Source: Aquisphaera insulae
GTDB taxonomy: Bacteria; Planctomycetota; Planctomycetia; Isosphaerales; Isosphaeraceae
Assembly: GCF_011064615.1 (NCBI RefSeq)
Contig: NZ_JAALJH010000038.1
Span: 19,947-83,946 of the forward strand
Reading direction: 5' to 3'
DNA length: 64,000 nucleotides
This document shows positions 27,001-36,037 of this stretch, piece after piece. Made by a program: the position numbers and the translations under genes. A model generated the notes under the pieces. It was not told where the DNA came from, searched no databases, and was given only the letters and a program-made list of their open reading frames with translations. The stretch's first letter is position 1. Each line of letters opens with the position of its first letter.

Positions 27001-30000
27001 CCCCGCCGGTGGCCGAGACGAACGTCACGTTCGCCGGCAGGGTATCGACGACCGACACGCCGGCGGCCGGGGACGGCCCGTTGTTGACCACCGTGATCGC
27101 GTAGGTGAGGTCCTGGCCCACGTAATAAGGGGCGGTCGAGGTGACCGCCAGCGAGCTGACGGCCAGGTCGGCGGAGGCCGCGACGGCCGTCGTGACGGTC
27201 ACGGTGTCGTCGTTCGGGTTCGGGTCGAAGTCGGTCGTGGAGACGGTCGCGGTGTTGGAGACGGAGGGGACCGCGGCCAGCAGGACGTTGACCTGGAAGC
27301 TGAGCACGACCGAGCCGCCGGCGGCGATCGTCGGCAGCGTCGCGGTGATCGTCCGCCCGCTCACCGACGAGGTGACCCCGCCGACCGACGCGGTGAACGA
27401 GCCGGCGTAGGACAGCGAGGCCGGCAGGGCGTCCGTGAAGACGACCCCGTGGGCCGGGTCGGGGCCGGCGTTGGTGATCGTGAACGTGTACGTCATGGTC
27501 CCCCCCGCGTGCACGGGGGGCGAGGTCGTGCTCGCCGAGCCGGTGATCGAGAGGTCGGCGACCACCACCGTCTCGGCGTTGAGGGCGAACTCCGAGGTGT
27601 TGCCGTCGGGATCGGTGGCCGTCGCCGTGACGAACGACCCCCCGGGGACGTTCGCGCCCGGGAAGGTGAAGTCGAACGGCGCGTTGTGCGAGGCGTCGGT
27701 CGTCATCGTCCTGGTGCCGATGAGGTACTGGCCCTCGCCGTGGCCCGAGGGATCGGCGGTGGGGTTCCAGAAGAACTGGAGCACGTATTGCGTCGATGCG
27801 CCCGCGTTGAGCGAGCCAATGACCTCGAGGTTGCCGCCGGTGGAGACCGCGGAGCCGAGCACGGGGTAGTTCTGGTAGTCGTTGGGCCCGGGGACCGCGC
27901 CGATCTCGTCCGGGTGGTTGGGCGTGGGGCCGTTGCCGAAATTGATGCCCAGGCCGGTGTTGTCGTGGATCGAGTTGGACAGGATCGTGTTGTGGTGGAC
28001 GTCGAAGACCAGCCGGATGCCGTCCCCCGGGTCCAGGGAATTGCCCCTGTTGTAGGCGATGACGTTGCCCGCGCCGGCCGCCGTGCCGCCGACGGTGACG
28101 TCGTCCGACCAGATGACGATCCCGGTCCCGACGTTCCCCAGGTTGGTGGCGCCGCCGGGGGTCGTGCCGATGTAGTTCCCCTGGACCACGGTGCCGTTGG
28201 CCGGGCCGACGGTGAACTCGATGCCGTTGCCGTTGTTGGCCGCGATGACGTTGCCCGCGCCGGTGGTCGTCCCGCCGATGGTGTTGTTGGTGGGGCCGGA
28301 GATCCGCATGCCCGTGCCGCCATTGGGGAGGGCCTTGATGCCGGTCACGTCGACGCCGATGTAGTTGCCCTGGATCACCTCGTAGCCCGAGCCGAGCACG
28401 AAGCTGTCGATGCCGGCGGCCGTATTCCCCGAGATGACGTTGCGGGCGGCGGCGGTCGTGCCGCCGACGGTGGCGTACGAGGCGTTCGTCCAGATCAGTC
28501 CTTTCGAGTTGCCGATGGCCTTGGTGCCGGTGATGTCGGTCCCGATGTAGTTCCCCACGACCAGCGAATGGTCGCCGGTCCCCATCGAGATCCCCTCGTT
28601 CCTGTTGCCGGAGATGACGTTGCGGGCCGCGGCCACGGTGCCGCCGATGGTGGTGAGGTCGGCGCCGTTCTGGAAGATGCCGTAGCCCGAATTGGGCACG
28701 GCGATCGTGCCCAGGGCATTGAGGCCGACGATGTTCCCCGCGATCAGCGTGCCGCTGGACGTCGTTTGCCCGGCGTTGATCTCGATGCCCTGGGTGCCGT
28801 TGCCGGAGACCACGTTGCCCGCGCCGGCCACCGTGCCGCCGATCGTCGTCCCGGTGGACGAGGTGACCACGATCCCGTAGCCCCTGTTCGGCACGGCGAC
28901 GTTGGAGAAGTTCGCGACGCCGACGAAGTTGCCCTGGATGACGTTGTTCGACGCATTCGAGATCGCAATCCCCGCCTGCCCGTTGCCGGCAATCACGTTG
29001 CGGGCCGCGGCGGACGTGCCGCCGACGGTGTTGCTGTTCGTCGACAGGTTGATGCCATTGCCCACGTTGCCCAGGCCCGTCGAGCCGGAGGGGTCGGTGC
29101 CGATGAAATCCCCCTGGATGAGCAGCCCGCCGGAGGTCCCCAGGGCCGTGATCCCAGACCCGCCGCCCGACCCGCCACCGTTGGCCCCGATGACGTTGGC
29201 GGCGGCGGCGACCGTACCGCCGATGACCACACCCGAAGAGCCGTTGAGGAAGATCCCGGACCCGCCGTTGCCGATCGCCTTGTAGCTGGGTGTCAGGGTA
29301 CTTAAACCTGTGAATGAAAGGAGCCAGGTCCCCCAGTTCGCCCCCGCCTGCGACGCCGACGCGTACTCATTGGCGGCCAGAAAAGAGCCGCCACTCGGAT
29401 TCACAACGATGCTCCCGGTAGGGCCGGCGAGATAGGGCGGGGGCTCGGTCGAGACGTACGTCGCCGCCCCGGCCTGTGCCAGATAAGGCGCGGCCGTGGC
29501 GCCGGCGGGCATGCCGGGGATCTGGTTGGTCACGTACATGGACATGTTCTCCGTGGAGGACGACTCCACGTAAGTCAGTCCGATAGAGCCCATTTCCTGG
29601 ATCGCGATCGCAGGCGAATAGGTGGCGACCCCGACCCCGCGGCTGATGTTGCCCGCCTGGGCCAGCGTGGGGAAGCTCTGGGCATTCGAGGCGTCTGTGG
29701 CGAACTCGTACCAGCGGACGTTCGCGTCGCCGGCCGCCGAGCCGATCGTGTGGGTCGCCACCAGCCGGTTGTTCAACCAGGCGACGCCCGCGATCCCCGT
29801 GTCACCGGTGTCAATCTTCGCCGTCGTCCCGGGCTGGCTGGCGTCGGCCGGGTCGGCATAGGCCGGCACCGTGATCACGCTGCTGCCGAACGTCGACGCG
29901 GCGATCAGCGGGTTCGCCCAAGTCATCACCCGGACCGTGCTGTAGCTCGAGGCCGGCACGGGGTCGCTCTCGACGAAGTACATCGGCTGGCCGGCCGTCG

Positions 30001-31264
30001 CCCCGTGCATCATCGCCGGCGCCAGGGAGTAGTCGCTCGGCCGGTTCACCGCGACCGTCGTCAGCGAGCCGGCCCCGATCGAGGACGCGGCGATCGAGAG
30101 GACCTCCGCCCCCATCCGGGTCGTGCCCGCCGGGTTGTACAGGTTGAAGGAGAAGACGATCGCGTCGGCGTTGTAGCCGAAGGTGGGGCTGGCCGCCCAG
30201 TTGCCGCCGCTCGACACGTCGATCCGGTACTTCGAGGAGAAGCTCGCCTCGTTGCCCGCGTCCGAGAACGCGACGTTCAGGAACGAGCCCGACGTGCCGG
30301 CCTGATGCTCCAGCGCGGACACCACGAACCGGCCGGCGAGCTCGTCATAGAAGACCTTCGGGGCGAACAGGTCGGGGGCGGTCGCGGCCGGGAAGAAATC
30401 GGAGAGCTTCATGGTCGTGGGGTTGGCCCCGCCTATGTCGCTGAACCGGAGCGCCCCGTTGACCACCTCGATGACATCATTAAAGTTCCCCACGGCGACG
30501 GACGTCCCCGGCGGGACGGACTTGGCGTCGTTGTATTGCAGGCCGGCAAAGCCTACGAGGGGTATCGTTGATACCGTCCGAGCGCCCGTGCTCACGCCGA
30601 TCTGGTTCCCCTGGATCACCAGCCCGGTCGCGCCGGAGGAGATCGCCTGGATGCCGTTGCTCGTGTTCCCGGCGATGATGTTGCCCGCCCCGGTGGCGGT
30701 GCCGCCGATGGTGTTGTCCTTGCTGCCGGCGATCGAGATCCCCACTCCGTTGGCCTTCGCCGCGGTCCCGTCCGCGTTGGTGCCGATGTAGCAGCCCGTC
30801 ACCAGGTTGCCGCCCCCCTGGTCCAGGAGGATCGCCGTCCCCGGGCAGCCGTTGATGGTCAGGGCCTTGATCGTCGAGCCCCCGGCGGTGACCGTCAGCG
30901 CCACGTCGCTGGTCTTCAGGGCCGAGGCGTCCAGCTCGATCAGGGGCTGCCCCGTGTAATTCCCCTGCGTCGACCCGTCGATGACCGTCGGGTGCGACAC
31001 CGTCGGCAGCGGCGACCCCAGCGCGATCGTCTTGACCCCGGCGCCGCCGAGCTGGAACCAGACCTGGCTCGTCGGATCGGGATCGGTCTGCGCCTGTGTC
31101 AACGCCCATCGCAGCGAGCCGGAATTGAGGTCGTCGTTCGTATTCTGGACCGTGTAGACCGACAACAGCTCGCGGCTCTCCAGCCACTCCAACGCCACCC
31201 TTCGGCTGCGGCCACGTGCGGACATCGGACGACGGCGGACCCCACCCGTCTGACTCTCGAACAT
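24095..31264 (-). CDS. Giant secreted surface protein: beta-helix, DUF11 repeats and Calx-beta
   Basis: This protein has 2389 residues. The N-terminus carries the planctomycete LEWLESRELLS motif. Then come a right-handed beta-helix (about 35-230, opened by SGSLRWALTQAQ), an inserted domain (about 230-655) without beta-helix repeats, and a second beta-helix (about 660-1160) of many GGT-x-AARNVISGN-type turns. About six DUF11/CARDB-like repeats follow (about 1235-1990, each with TNNGPSPATGV-like and LPANVTFVSATGG-like strands), then a Calx-beta domain (about 1995-2115) and a C-terminal region (about 2116-2390) ending in an Ala-rich basic tail. It is probably a long cell-surface adhesin. No ligand can be assigned. 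Confidence 0.9.
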   Translation of the reverse strand: MFESQTGGVRRRPMSARGRSRRVALEWLESRELLSVYTVQNTNDDLNSGSLRWALTQAQTDPDPTSQVWFQLGGAGVKTIALGSPLPTVSHPTVIDGSTQGNYTGQPLIELDASALKTSDVALTVTAGGSTIKALTINGCPGTAILLDQGGGNLVTGCYIGTNADGTAAKANGVGISIAGSKDNTIGGTATGAGNIIAGNTSNGIQAISSGATGLVIQGNQIGVSTGARTVSTIPLVGFAGLQYNDAKSVPPGTSVAVGNFNDVIEVVNGALRFSDIGGANPTTMKLSDFFPAATAPDLFAPKVFYDELAGRFVVSALEHQAGTSGSFLNVAFSDAGNEASFSSKYRIDVSSGGNWAASPTFGYNADAIVFSFNLYNPAGTTRMGAEVLSIAASSIGAGSLTTVAVNRPSDYSLAPAMMHGATAGQPMYFVESDPVPASSYSTVRVMTWANPLIAASTFGSSVITVPAYADPADASQPGTTAKIDTGDTGIAGVAWLNNRLVATHTIGSAAGDANVRWYEFATDASNAQSFPTLAQAGNISRGVGVATYSPAIAIQEMGSIGLTYVESSSTENMSMYVTNQIPGMPAGATAAPYLAQAGAATYVSTEPPPYLAGPTGSIVVNPSGGSFLAANEYASASQAGANWGTWLLSFTGLSTLTPSYKAIGNGGSGIFLNGSSGVVIGGTVAAAANVIGANGGGSGGGSGITALGTSGGLLIQGDFIGTDPSGSTGLGNVGNGINLSTNSNTVGGTSAAARNVIAGNGQAGIAISNASNNVIQGNFVGVANFSNVAVPNRGYGIVVTSSTGTTIGGTVAGAGNVVSGNGTQGIEINAGQTTSSGTLIAGNIVGLNALGTIAVPNSGYGIFQNGADLTTIGGTVAAARNVISGNRNEGISMGTGDHSLVVGNYIGTDITGTKAIGNSKGLIWTNASYATVGGTTAAARNVISGNTAAGIDSFVLGSGYEVIQGNYIGVDVTGIKALPNGGTGMRISGPTNNTIGGTTTGAGNVIAANNGNGIEFTVGPANGTVVQGNYIGTTPGGATNLGNVGTGIVIWSDDVTVGGTAAGAGNVIAYNRGNSLDPGDGIRLVFDVHHNTILSNSIHDNTGLGINFGNGPTPNHPDEIGAVPGPNDYQNYPVLGSAVSTGGNLEVIGSLNAGASTQYVLQFFWNPTADPSGHGEGQYLIGTRTMTTDASHNAPFDFTFPGANVPGGSFVTATATDPDGNTSEFALNAETVVVADLSITGSASTTSPPVHAGGTMTYTFTITNAGPDPAHGVVFTDALPASLSYAGSFTASVGGVTSSVSGRTITATLPTIAAGGSVVLSFQVNVLLAAVPSVSNTATVSTTDFDPNPNDDTVTVTTAVAASADLAVSSLAVTSTAPYYVGQDLTYAITVVNNGPSPAAGVSVVDTLPANVTFVSATGGVTPVAGKLTFAVGNLAANASATFSFTVIPLAAATASPIVDGVTVDGSDFDPDTSNNAASVSTTITPSADVSVTVTSDAALSSGVPTALAGQLITYTITAANGNLSPATGVIVTDTIPKGSTFVSATGGATPNASGVITFPTFGLAANASTVFTVQVKAAAVSTSTVTSDVAKIVADQNDPSPANNTATASVTVNPLSDRGVTVTGPGSVYVGEPAVYVITISNAGPSADIAAVVVDTLPSTVVITSAVSSTPGVTPVISGNTVTTNLGTLGVTTGLTTLPTITVTVIPQAAAAAAGIVNTATISGNSADQTPSNGTATTSTTVVPSADLAVSLTAASSALVESQLVYTLKVTNNGLSPATGVSVVDVLPADVTFVSATGGIVPVNGKLTFDVGSLDGPGGANSATFNIIVTPNVSAGNTTLTSTATVSGAVHDPDPSNDTSTATTAARPAIDLTFNNVLPAVLRITQVGESVPFSFTVTNKGPSTATHVTIISPLATGASYVAGSGVVSPSGTVALQGTSIVASVGTLAAGASATVSFTVTPGVVGSLVVNVTASATETDTDPSSNTSSQSVTVVDRVGTFAFSSASYSVNENAGTATLTVNRTLGARGAVQVDYQTVAVNALPGYDYTPVSGTLSFADGETSKTIVVPVLANPYGSGNELVNVVLSNVRSDETLGAPVLGTPSTATLTIVDLDPNTTPLTVTAFQWTGTTADISQVFVTFSKPLIPSTALNPNNYLLQSMGPDGKYGTGDESQVPAAVTYDPSNFTVAIAPGTPLPANAFFHLILKGTAGGLMDIGGYELSGDGSTAGTNYAAMFARGTNLAYYTPTNQLVTLTLARGGFLDDLLYGNGQGQRLTVVNRVAHRSVLSGTVKTLDGKNGQAYLGQTIWGLGKFGDVRVKMHAPRFLLDYYPFSPGSKAAAQGTKGTASVSTSPAATATASARAAAKAKPAARAGHAPAMSRPFHAFHR

Positions 31265-31788
31265 GTTCGCCTCGCTGGTACTGCCTCGAGTTGCCGCACC
31301 ACCATTCGCAGCCGCCCGGAAGCCGAATGCATGCCGCCTATTACTGTCTCGATCTTGTGTGATTGCAGTTCTGATGATTTGGGCAATTCACACAAATTAG
31401 ATCGTCCCAGGTCGTCGCAAACCAGACTCGCATGGGGCGATTGAATTTTCAATAGATGCAGCCCTCACCGCAAGCGTTTCGGCGGCAGTGAGTGAGTCGA
31501 TGACGCGATTCGTCTCGACGAGTGGCGAGCCGGGGCGAGGATGCGGACGCTCGGTCCACCGCCGAGCCTCCGAGCAGCCGGATCCGTCCCGCGATCGGTA
31601 TCCGGCGGTGCCTCCCGCCGCCTCGATCGCGGGGAAACCGCCGCCGATTCGGTGGAATGAGCCGCGTCCGCGCGAAAAATTCCCGGATCCCTGAAACTCG
31701 CCGGCCTTTTTTCGGGATTGTACTGGGATAGAGGCTGCGCGAGTCCGCGCGCTCGATTCCCGGTCCCTCCACGCGGAGGCATCCATCA
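31265..31788. other. Intergenic region, 524 nt
   Basis: This lies upstream of the giant gene (minus) and the degenerate gene at 31789 (plus). The part 31330-31460 is less GC-rich and probably holds the giant gene's promoter, but no clear -35/-10 pair was found. The 31450-31740 part has only short overlapping frames that look non-coding. Confidence 0.4.
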
Positions 31789-32220
31789 ATGGCCGCACAG
31801 GCTCAGATCTCCGCCAACCGGCCGTACGCTGCCCGGTCGATCGAAGCCAGGCGGAGGGAAGGGGGACGATTCCGGGGGGCGGGGAGGTCCAGGCCGCGCG
31901 GGCTGGAGCGGCTGTTCGCGATCTTCCTCGCCGAGGCCGATCCGGACGCTGGCGGGTACGAGAAGGACCTCCTGACCCGGGCGGCCGAGGTCTGCTGGAG
32001 GATCGAGCAGGCCGAGAAGGCGGATGCGGAGACGTCCGCCCGACCGGACTTCCGGCTCAGGCTGGAGGCGATGAGCCGCGACCTGACGGAGATCCTCGGT
32101 GAGCTCCGCAGCCTCCGCAAGGGCCGGCAGGCGGGCGAGGACGAGTCGCCGAGGCCGCCGCAAATCGACGAGATCGCGCCATCGAAGCCAATTTCAGAGC
32201 TCAATCTATCCCTTGTACCA
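31789..32220 (+). pseudogene. Degenerate member of the planctomycete QISANRxNAxxSTGPRT family
   Basis: The frame starts MAAQAQISANRPYAARS, which matches the opening of a small planctomycete protein family that usually continues STGPRT-x-EGKA. Here that block has decayed to IEARRREGGRF. Later family-like helices remain (DAGGYEKDLLTRAAEVCWRIEQ and LRSLRKGRQ). The frame has no natural stop and runs antisense into the alkaline phosphatase gene, so the original 3' end is gone. The end coordinate is my estimate. Confidence 0.4.
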
Positions 32221-32331
32221 CAAGGAGTTGTGTCGACGTCGCGGGAACAGCCTCGCGACGACCGAACCCAATCCGCCGTGGCCCCCGTCGTCGCCCCGGC
32301 GGAGGCGGCGACGGGACGGGCCGATCCCGGT

Positions 32332-34107
32332 TCAGTCCCCCTCGATGAGGGCCTTGGGGTCGTCGACGACCAGGTAGTGGCCGTGGTCGGAGGAGACCAG
32401 GACGGCGGAGTCGTCCCAGTTGCTGTGGGCCTCGACCCACTTGACGATGGCCTGGACGGCGGCCTCGCCGCTGTAGAGGGCTCCGATGGCGTTGTCCAGG
32501 TTGTTGGCGTGGAGGCCGAAGTCCACGTCGCCGGCCTCGACGAAGAGGATGAACGGCCGGTCGGGGTCGGCGGACAGGACGTCGATCGCCGACTCGGCCA
32601 TGTTGACCAGCGTCGGCTGGGCCAGGATCTCGGTCGGCGAGTAGGCCTCGGCCGCCACCGGGACCCCCTTGCTGTTCAGGCTCGGCGCCGGGTCGAACCG
32701 GCCGTCGGCGGTCCGGTAGGGAAGATGGTCCAGGCCCTTCGCGCCGAAGAGGCCGAAGAGGCGGGCCTTCTTGCGGACGGCCTCGGCGGCGGCGGCCTTC
32801 AGCACCGCCTCGCCGCTGGTATTCGGCTCGGTGTGGACGCAGACGTACTTGCCGCCGTTGCGGACGTCGATCGCCGCGCGGTCGGCGTCGGTGATGAAGA
32901 GCGGGCCCTCGACGCCGTTCTTGCCCTGCATCTTCAGGCTCGAGGTCGTGGTCACGATCCCGTAGCCGGTCCCCATGACCACGTCCAGGCCCGGGTAGAG
33001 CTTGCCGCCGCGCGCCTGCTGGATGATCCCCGGCAGGCCGAGCATGCTGCGGGCGAGGTCCTGGTAGTCGTCCCGCTCCACGTTCTGGGCGTACATCCCC
33101 GCCGGCGAGGCGTGATTGAAGGGGACGCTCGTCACGGTGCCGGCCTTCCAGCCCCGCTCCTGGAGCTCGTGGAAGAGGGTGGGGACCAGCCGGCTGTCGT
33201 CCGCCACGTTGAGGCCGCTGTTGTACGACTTGACGCCGCTGACGAGCTCCGCGGCGCTCTGCGAGGAATCGGTGTAGGCGTGGAGGATCCGCTTGACGTC
33301 CAGGACGCCGGCCTTGTCGGCGTCGTTGGAGTTCTGCCCCTTGAAGTAGCCCGGCGCCTTGGGGCCGAGCGGCCCGAGCGTCCAGGGGTTGGGGCCGGCG
33401 ATCTGGGCGTCGTAGCCCCCCGGCAGGCTCCTCGCGGGGATCGAGACCATCTGCCGGTCCACGTCCTGCACGCTGAAGTCGTGGGTCGGGCTGGTGACGA
33501 CGTATCCGTACTGCGCGGAGCCCTCCGCCGCGTAGTCCTGGAAGAAGAGGCCCGCGCCCTTCCCCTCGTCATAGACCTTGCCCGACTTGACGATCGCCGC
33601 GGCCCGCGTCGTCGGCCAGTCCAGCCCGTCGAACCAGACGATGAACAGGTGCTTGACGCCGCGGCCGGCGGCATCACTCAGCACCCGGCGGAGGTCGCTC
33701 TGATCGGCGTAGTCGGCCGAGGGGTTGAGGGTGTTCTCGGGGAGACGGCCGAAGGTCTCCTTGATCCGCTCGGGGTCGCGATAGCGGCTGTTCGAGCCCA
33801 TCACCGAGGAGACGTCGATCTTGCGCCCGAACGTGTAGACCGGGACCATGCGATTGCTGTGGCTGTGATGGTTCGAAAAGACGTCGCCGGGGCCCTGGGA
33901 GCCGAAGTGGTAGGCCCGGGGGAGCTTCTCCGCGGCGGAGGCGACGTAGCGGGCCTGGAGCTCCTTGATGCGATCCTTCACGGCCGGCGCGGGGGGCTCC
34001 TGGGCGCCGGCCCCGGCCCCGGCCGCGAGGGCCGCCACCAGGGAGAGGGCGCCGAAGGCTGCGCGGGGGGCCGCCCCCGATCGATCCGAATGAGGTTGAG
34101 CAGGCAT
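32332..34107 (-). CDS. Exported alkaline phosphatase family protein
   Basis: This 591-residue protein has a signal peptide (about 1-35). It shows the alkaline phosphatase fold: HLFIVWFDGLDW (first metal-site Asp), AYTDSSQSAAELVSGVKSYN (the region holding the catalytic Ser, normally ATDSA), SVPFNHASPAGMYAQN, FVEAGDVDFGLHANN, and VLVSSDHGHYLVV near the C-terminus. The nucleophile motif is TDSSQS rather than TDSAAS. The chain ends soon after the last metal motif, which is slightly short. It would release phosphate from organic esters in the periplasm. Start ATG 34107; the frame stays open further upstream without coding character. Confidence 0.85.
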   Translation of the reverse strand: MPAQPHSDRSGAAPRAAFGALSLVAALAAGAGAGAQEPPAPAVKDRIKELQARYVASAAEKLPRAYHFGSQGPGDVFSNHHSHSNRMVPVYTFGRKIDVSSVMGSNSRYRDPERIKETFGRLPENTLNPSADYADQSDLRRVLSDAAGRGVKHLFIVWFDGLDWPTTRAAAIVKSGKVYDEGKGAGLFFQDYAAEGSAQYGYVVTSPTHDFSVQDVDRQMVSIPARSLPGGYDAQIAGPNPWTLGPLGPKAPGYFKGQNSNDADKAGVLDVKRILHAYTDSSQSAAELVSGVKSYNSGLNVADDSRLVPTLFHELQERGWKAGTVTSVPFNHASPAGMYAQNVERDDYQDLARSMLGLPGIIQQARGGKLYPGLDVVMGTGYGIVTTTSSLKMQGKNGVEGPLFITDADRAAIDVRNGGKYVCVHTEPNTSGEAVLKAAAAEAVRKKARLFGLFGAKGLDHLPYRTADGRFDPAPSLNSKGVPVAAEAYSPTEILAQPTLVNMAESAIDVLSADPDRPFILFVEAGDVDFGLHANNLDNAIGALYSGEAAVQAIVKWVEAHSNWDDSAVLVSSDHGHYLVVDDPKALIEGD

Positions 34108-34480
34108 GGAATTCGCTTTCGTGGTCCTTCGGTTTCGGAGTCTCGTCACGCCCCGCGATCGCCGACATCGGCGGGAGCCCGCGCCGGGAGGGGGCGCGGG
34201 CGGGGCCCTCATCGTCGCGATCGGATGCGAGGATCGGTCGAAGCTTTCGTGAAGAATCGGGCGCCCGCGTCGCGGGGCGAGGGGGCCGGTGCGTCCCTCG
34301 ATTGTAAGGCCGCCGGCCCCCGGGGGCCAAGCCGGTTTCCCCGGGCGGCCCCCCGCTGGCTTCGGCCGCGTCGGTTGCACAGAATGGAAGGAGCCCCATC
34401 GCGGGCCGATGGCCCCTCGACGATCGAGGGGATCCGCCCGGCGGCGGCGGCGGCGGTCGGGCAGGGCGTGGAGGCGGGCG
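34108..34480. other. Divergent intergenic region between alkaline phosphatase and glgC
   Basis: This 373-nt region should hold both promoters. The part from 34409 is open in the glgC frame but encodes an Arg-rich low-complexity stretch, which I treat as untranslated. No RNA element was recognised. Confidence 0.35.
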
Positions 34481-35713
34481 GTGTATCGGGATGTGCTGGC
34501 GATCGTCCTGGCGGGGGGGAAGGGGACGCGGCTCGACCCGCTCACGAGGGACCGCGCCAAGCCGGCGGTCCCCTTCGGCGGCCTCTACCGGATCATCGAC
34601 TTCACCCTATCCAACTGCATCAACGCGGAGCTCCGCAAGGTCCTGGTCCTCACCCAGTACAAGGCATCCTCGCTGAACCGGCACATCGACCAGGGGTGGA
34701 AGTTCCTCTGCCGCGAGCTGGGAGAGTACGTCGAGGTCATCCCGCCCCAGCAGCGGCTCGCCGACACGTGGTACATGGGGACCGCCGACGCGATCTACCA
34801 GAACGTCTACACCATCGAGAAGGCCGCCCCGCGCGACACGATCATCCTGGCCGGCGATCACATCTACAAGATGAACTATGCTCGGATGATCGACTACCAT
34901 CGCGACAACCGGGCCGACCTGACCGTGGCCTGCCTGCCGGTCCCGCGGGAGCAGGCCTCGGAGTTCGGGGTCCTGGCCGCCGACGCCGCCGGGCGGATCT
35001 CCGAGTTCGTGGAGAAGCCCGCCGAGCCCCCGCCCATGGCCGGCAGCCCGGGCCTGTCGCTCGCCTCGATGGGCATCTACGTCTTCAACACCGGCGTCAT
35101 GTACGAGCAGCTCTTCCAGGACGCCGCCCGCAAGGAGGCCAGCCGCCACGACTTCGGCCGCGACATCATCCCCTCCATGCTCGAGGCCGGGATGCGGATC
35201 TTCGCCTACCCGTTCCGCGACGAGAACCGCAAGACGGCCGCCTACTGGCGCGACGTCGGCACCCTGGACGCATACTACCAGACGAGCATGGACCTGATCT
35301 CCATCGACCCGATCCTCAACCTCTACGACCGCGACTGGCCGATCCACACGTTCCAGCGCCCGTTCCCGCCGCCCAAGTTCGTCCACACCGACCCGGATCG
35401 CCGGGGCGCGGCGTTCAACTCGGTCGTCTGCCAGGGGTGCATCATCTCCGGCGGCCAGGTGTACCGGAGCATCCTCTCCCCCAACGTCCGCGTCAACAGC
35501 TTCGCCCTGGTGGAGGACTCCATCCTCCTGGACAACGTCGACGTCGGCCGACACGCCCGGATCCGCCGCGCGATCGTCGACAAGGACGTGAAGGTCCCCG
35601 CCGGATTCGAGATCGGCTGGAACCGCGACCTCGACCTGGCCCGTGGCTTCACCCTCACCGCCGACGGCATCACCGTCGTCGCCAAGGGGGAAGAGCTGGA
35701 GCGGTTCGCGTGA
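34481..35713 (+). CDS. glgC: Glucose-1-phosphate adenylyltransferase (ADP-glucose pyrophosphorylase)
   Basis: Makes ADP-glucose from glucose 1-phosphate and ATP, the first committed step of bacterial glycogen synthesis. The 410-residue protein has the nucleotide-binding AIVLAGGKGTRLDPLT, the substrate motif PFGGLYRIIDFTLSN, QYKASSLNRHI, LAGDHIYKMNY and FVEKPAEPP, then a C-terminal left-handed beta-helix (VVCQGCIISGG, SILSPNVRVNS, DSILLDNVDVG). GTG 34481 is chosen as start because GGAGG lies 6 nt upstream and YRDVLAIVLAGG matches the family start. An ATG at 34409 would add 24 Arg-rich residues. Confidence 0.95.
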   Translation: MYRDVLAIVLAGGKGTRLDPLTRDRAKPAVPFGGLYRIIDFTLSNCINAELRKVLVLTQYKASSLNRHIDQGWKFLCRELGEYVEVIPPQQRLADTWYMGTADAIYQNVYTIEKAAPRDTIILAGDHIYKMNYARMIDYHRDNRADLTVACLPVPREQASEFGVLAADAAGRISEFVEKPAEPPPMAGSPGLSLASMGIYVFNTGVMYEQLFQDAARKEASRHDFGRDIIPSMLEAGMRIFAYPFRDENRKTAAYWRDVGTLDAYYQTSMDLISIDPILNLYDRDWPIHTFQRPFPPPKFVHTDPDRRGAAFNSVVCQGCIISGGQVYRSILSPNVRVNSFALVEDSILLDNVDVGRHARIRRAIVDKDVKVPAGFEIGWNRDLDLARGFTLTADGITVVAKGEELERFA

Positions 35714-35787
35714 GGGACGGAAACGGGGGCATCTTCCCAAGTCGCGGGGGCGGCTCTTGACACTCCTTGCACACAAGCAGAGCCTCC

Positions 35788-35896
35788 GGGTGGCCGTGGT
35801 GGAACACCACGGGACCGCCGTGGCCTGGCAGCAAAGCCCGTCCGGCGCAACGGCTTGCCTTACCGTGGTGTCGCTGCGCGTCCACCACGGCCACCC
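35788..35896. repeat. 16-bp inverted repeat in an intergenic region
   Basis: GGGTGGCCGTGGTGGA (35788-35803) is exactly inverted at 35881-35896, with a 77-nt centre that holds smaller GTGGT/ACCAC pairings. It lies in the 324-nt gap between glgC and the PanE-like gene, where I see no gene. It may be a dispersed palindromic repeat; no second copy is in the window. Confidence 0.55.
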
Positions 35897-36037
35897 CGCC
35901 GCAGCAATGTGCCAACAGTCAAACGCCCCAGGCCCTCGCTCTCAGCATTTCGGGACAGTGCCGAAACGTGGCATCGAGTCCACCGCGGCGAAACCGGATC
36001 GCGAGATCGGGTCACCCTCCAGAAACCGGAGCCACCC

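Noticed and set aside
25706..29305. A 1199-codon open frame on the plus strand.
   Set aside because: It is antisense to the giant beta-helix/DUF11 gene, is rich in Arg, Gly, Asp and His as expected of a mirror frame, and has no domain.
32221..35760. Continuation of the 31789 frame for over 1100 codons.
   Set aside because: It runs antisense through alkaline phosphatase and then out of frame through glgC; no homologous sequence is seen after about 32220.
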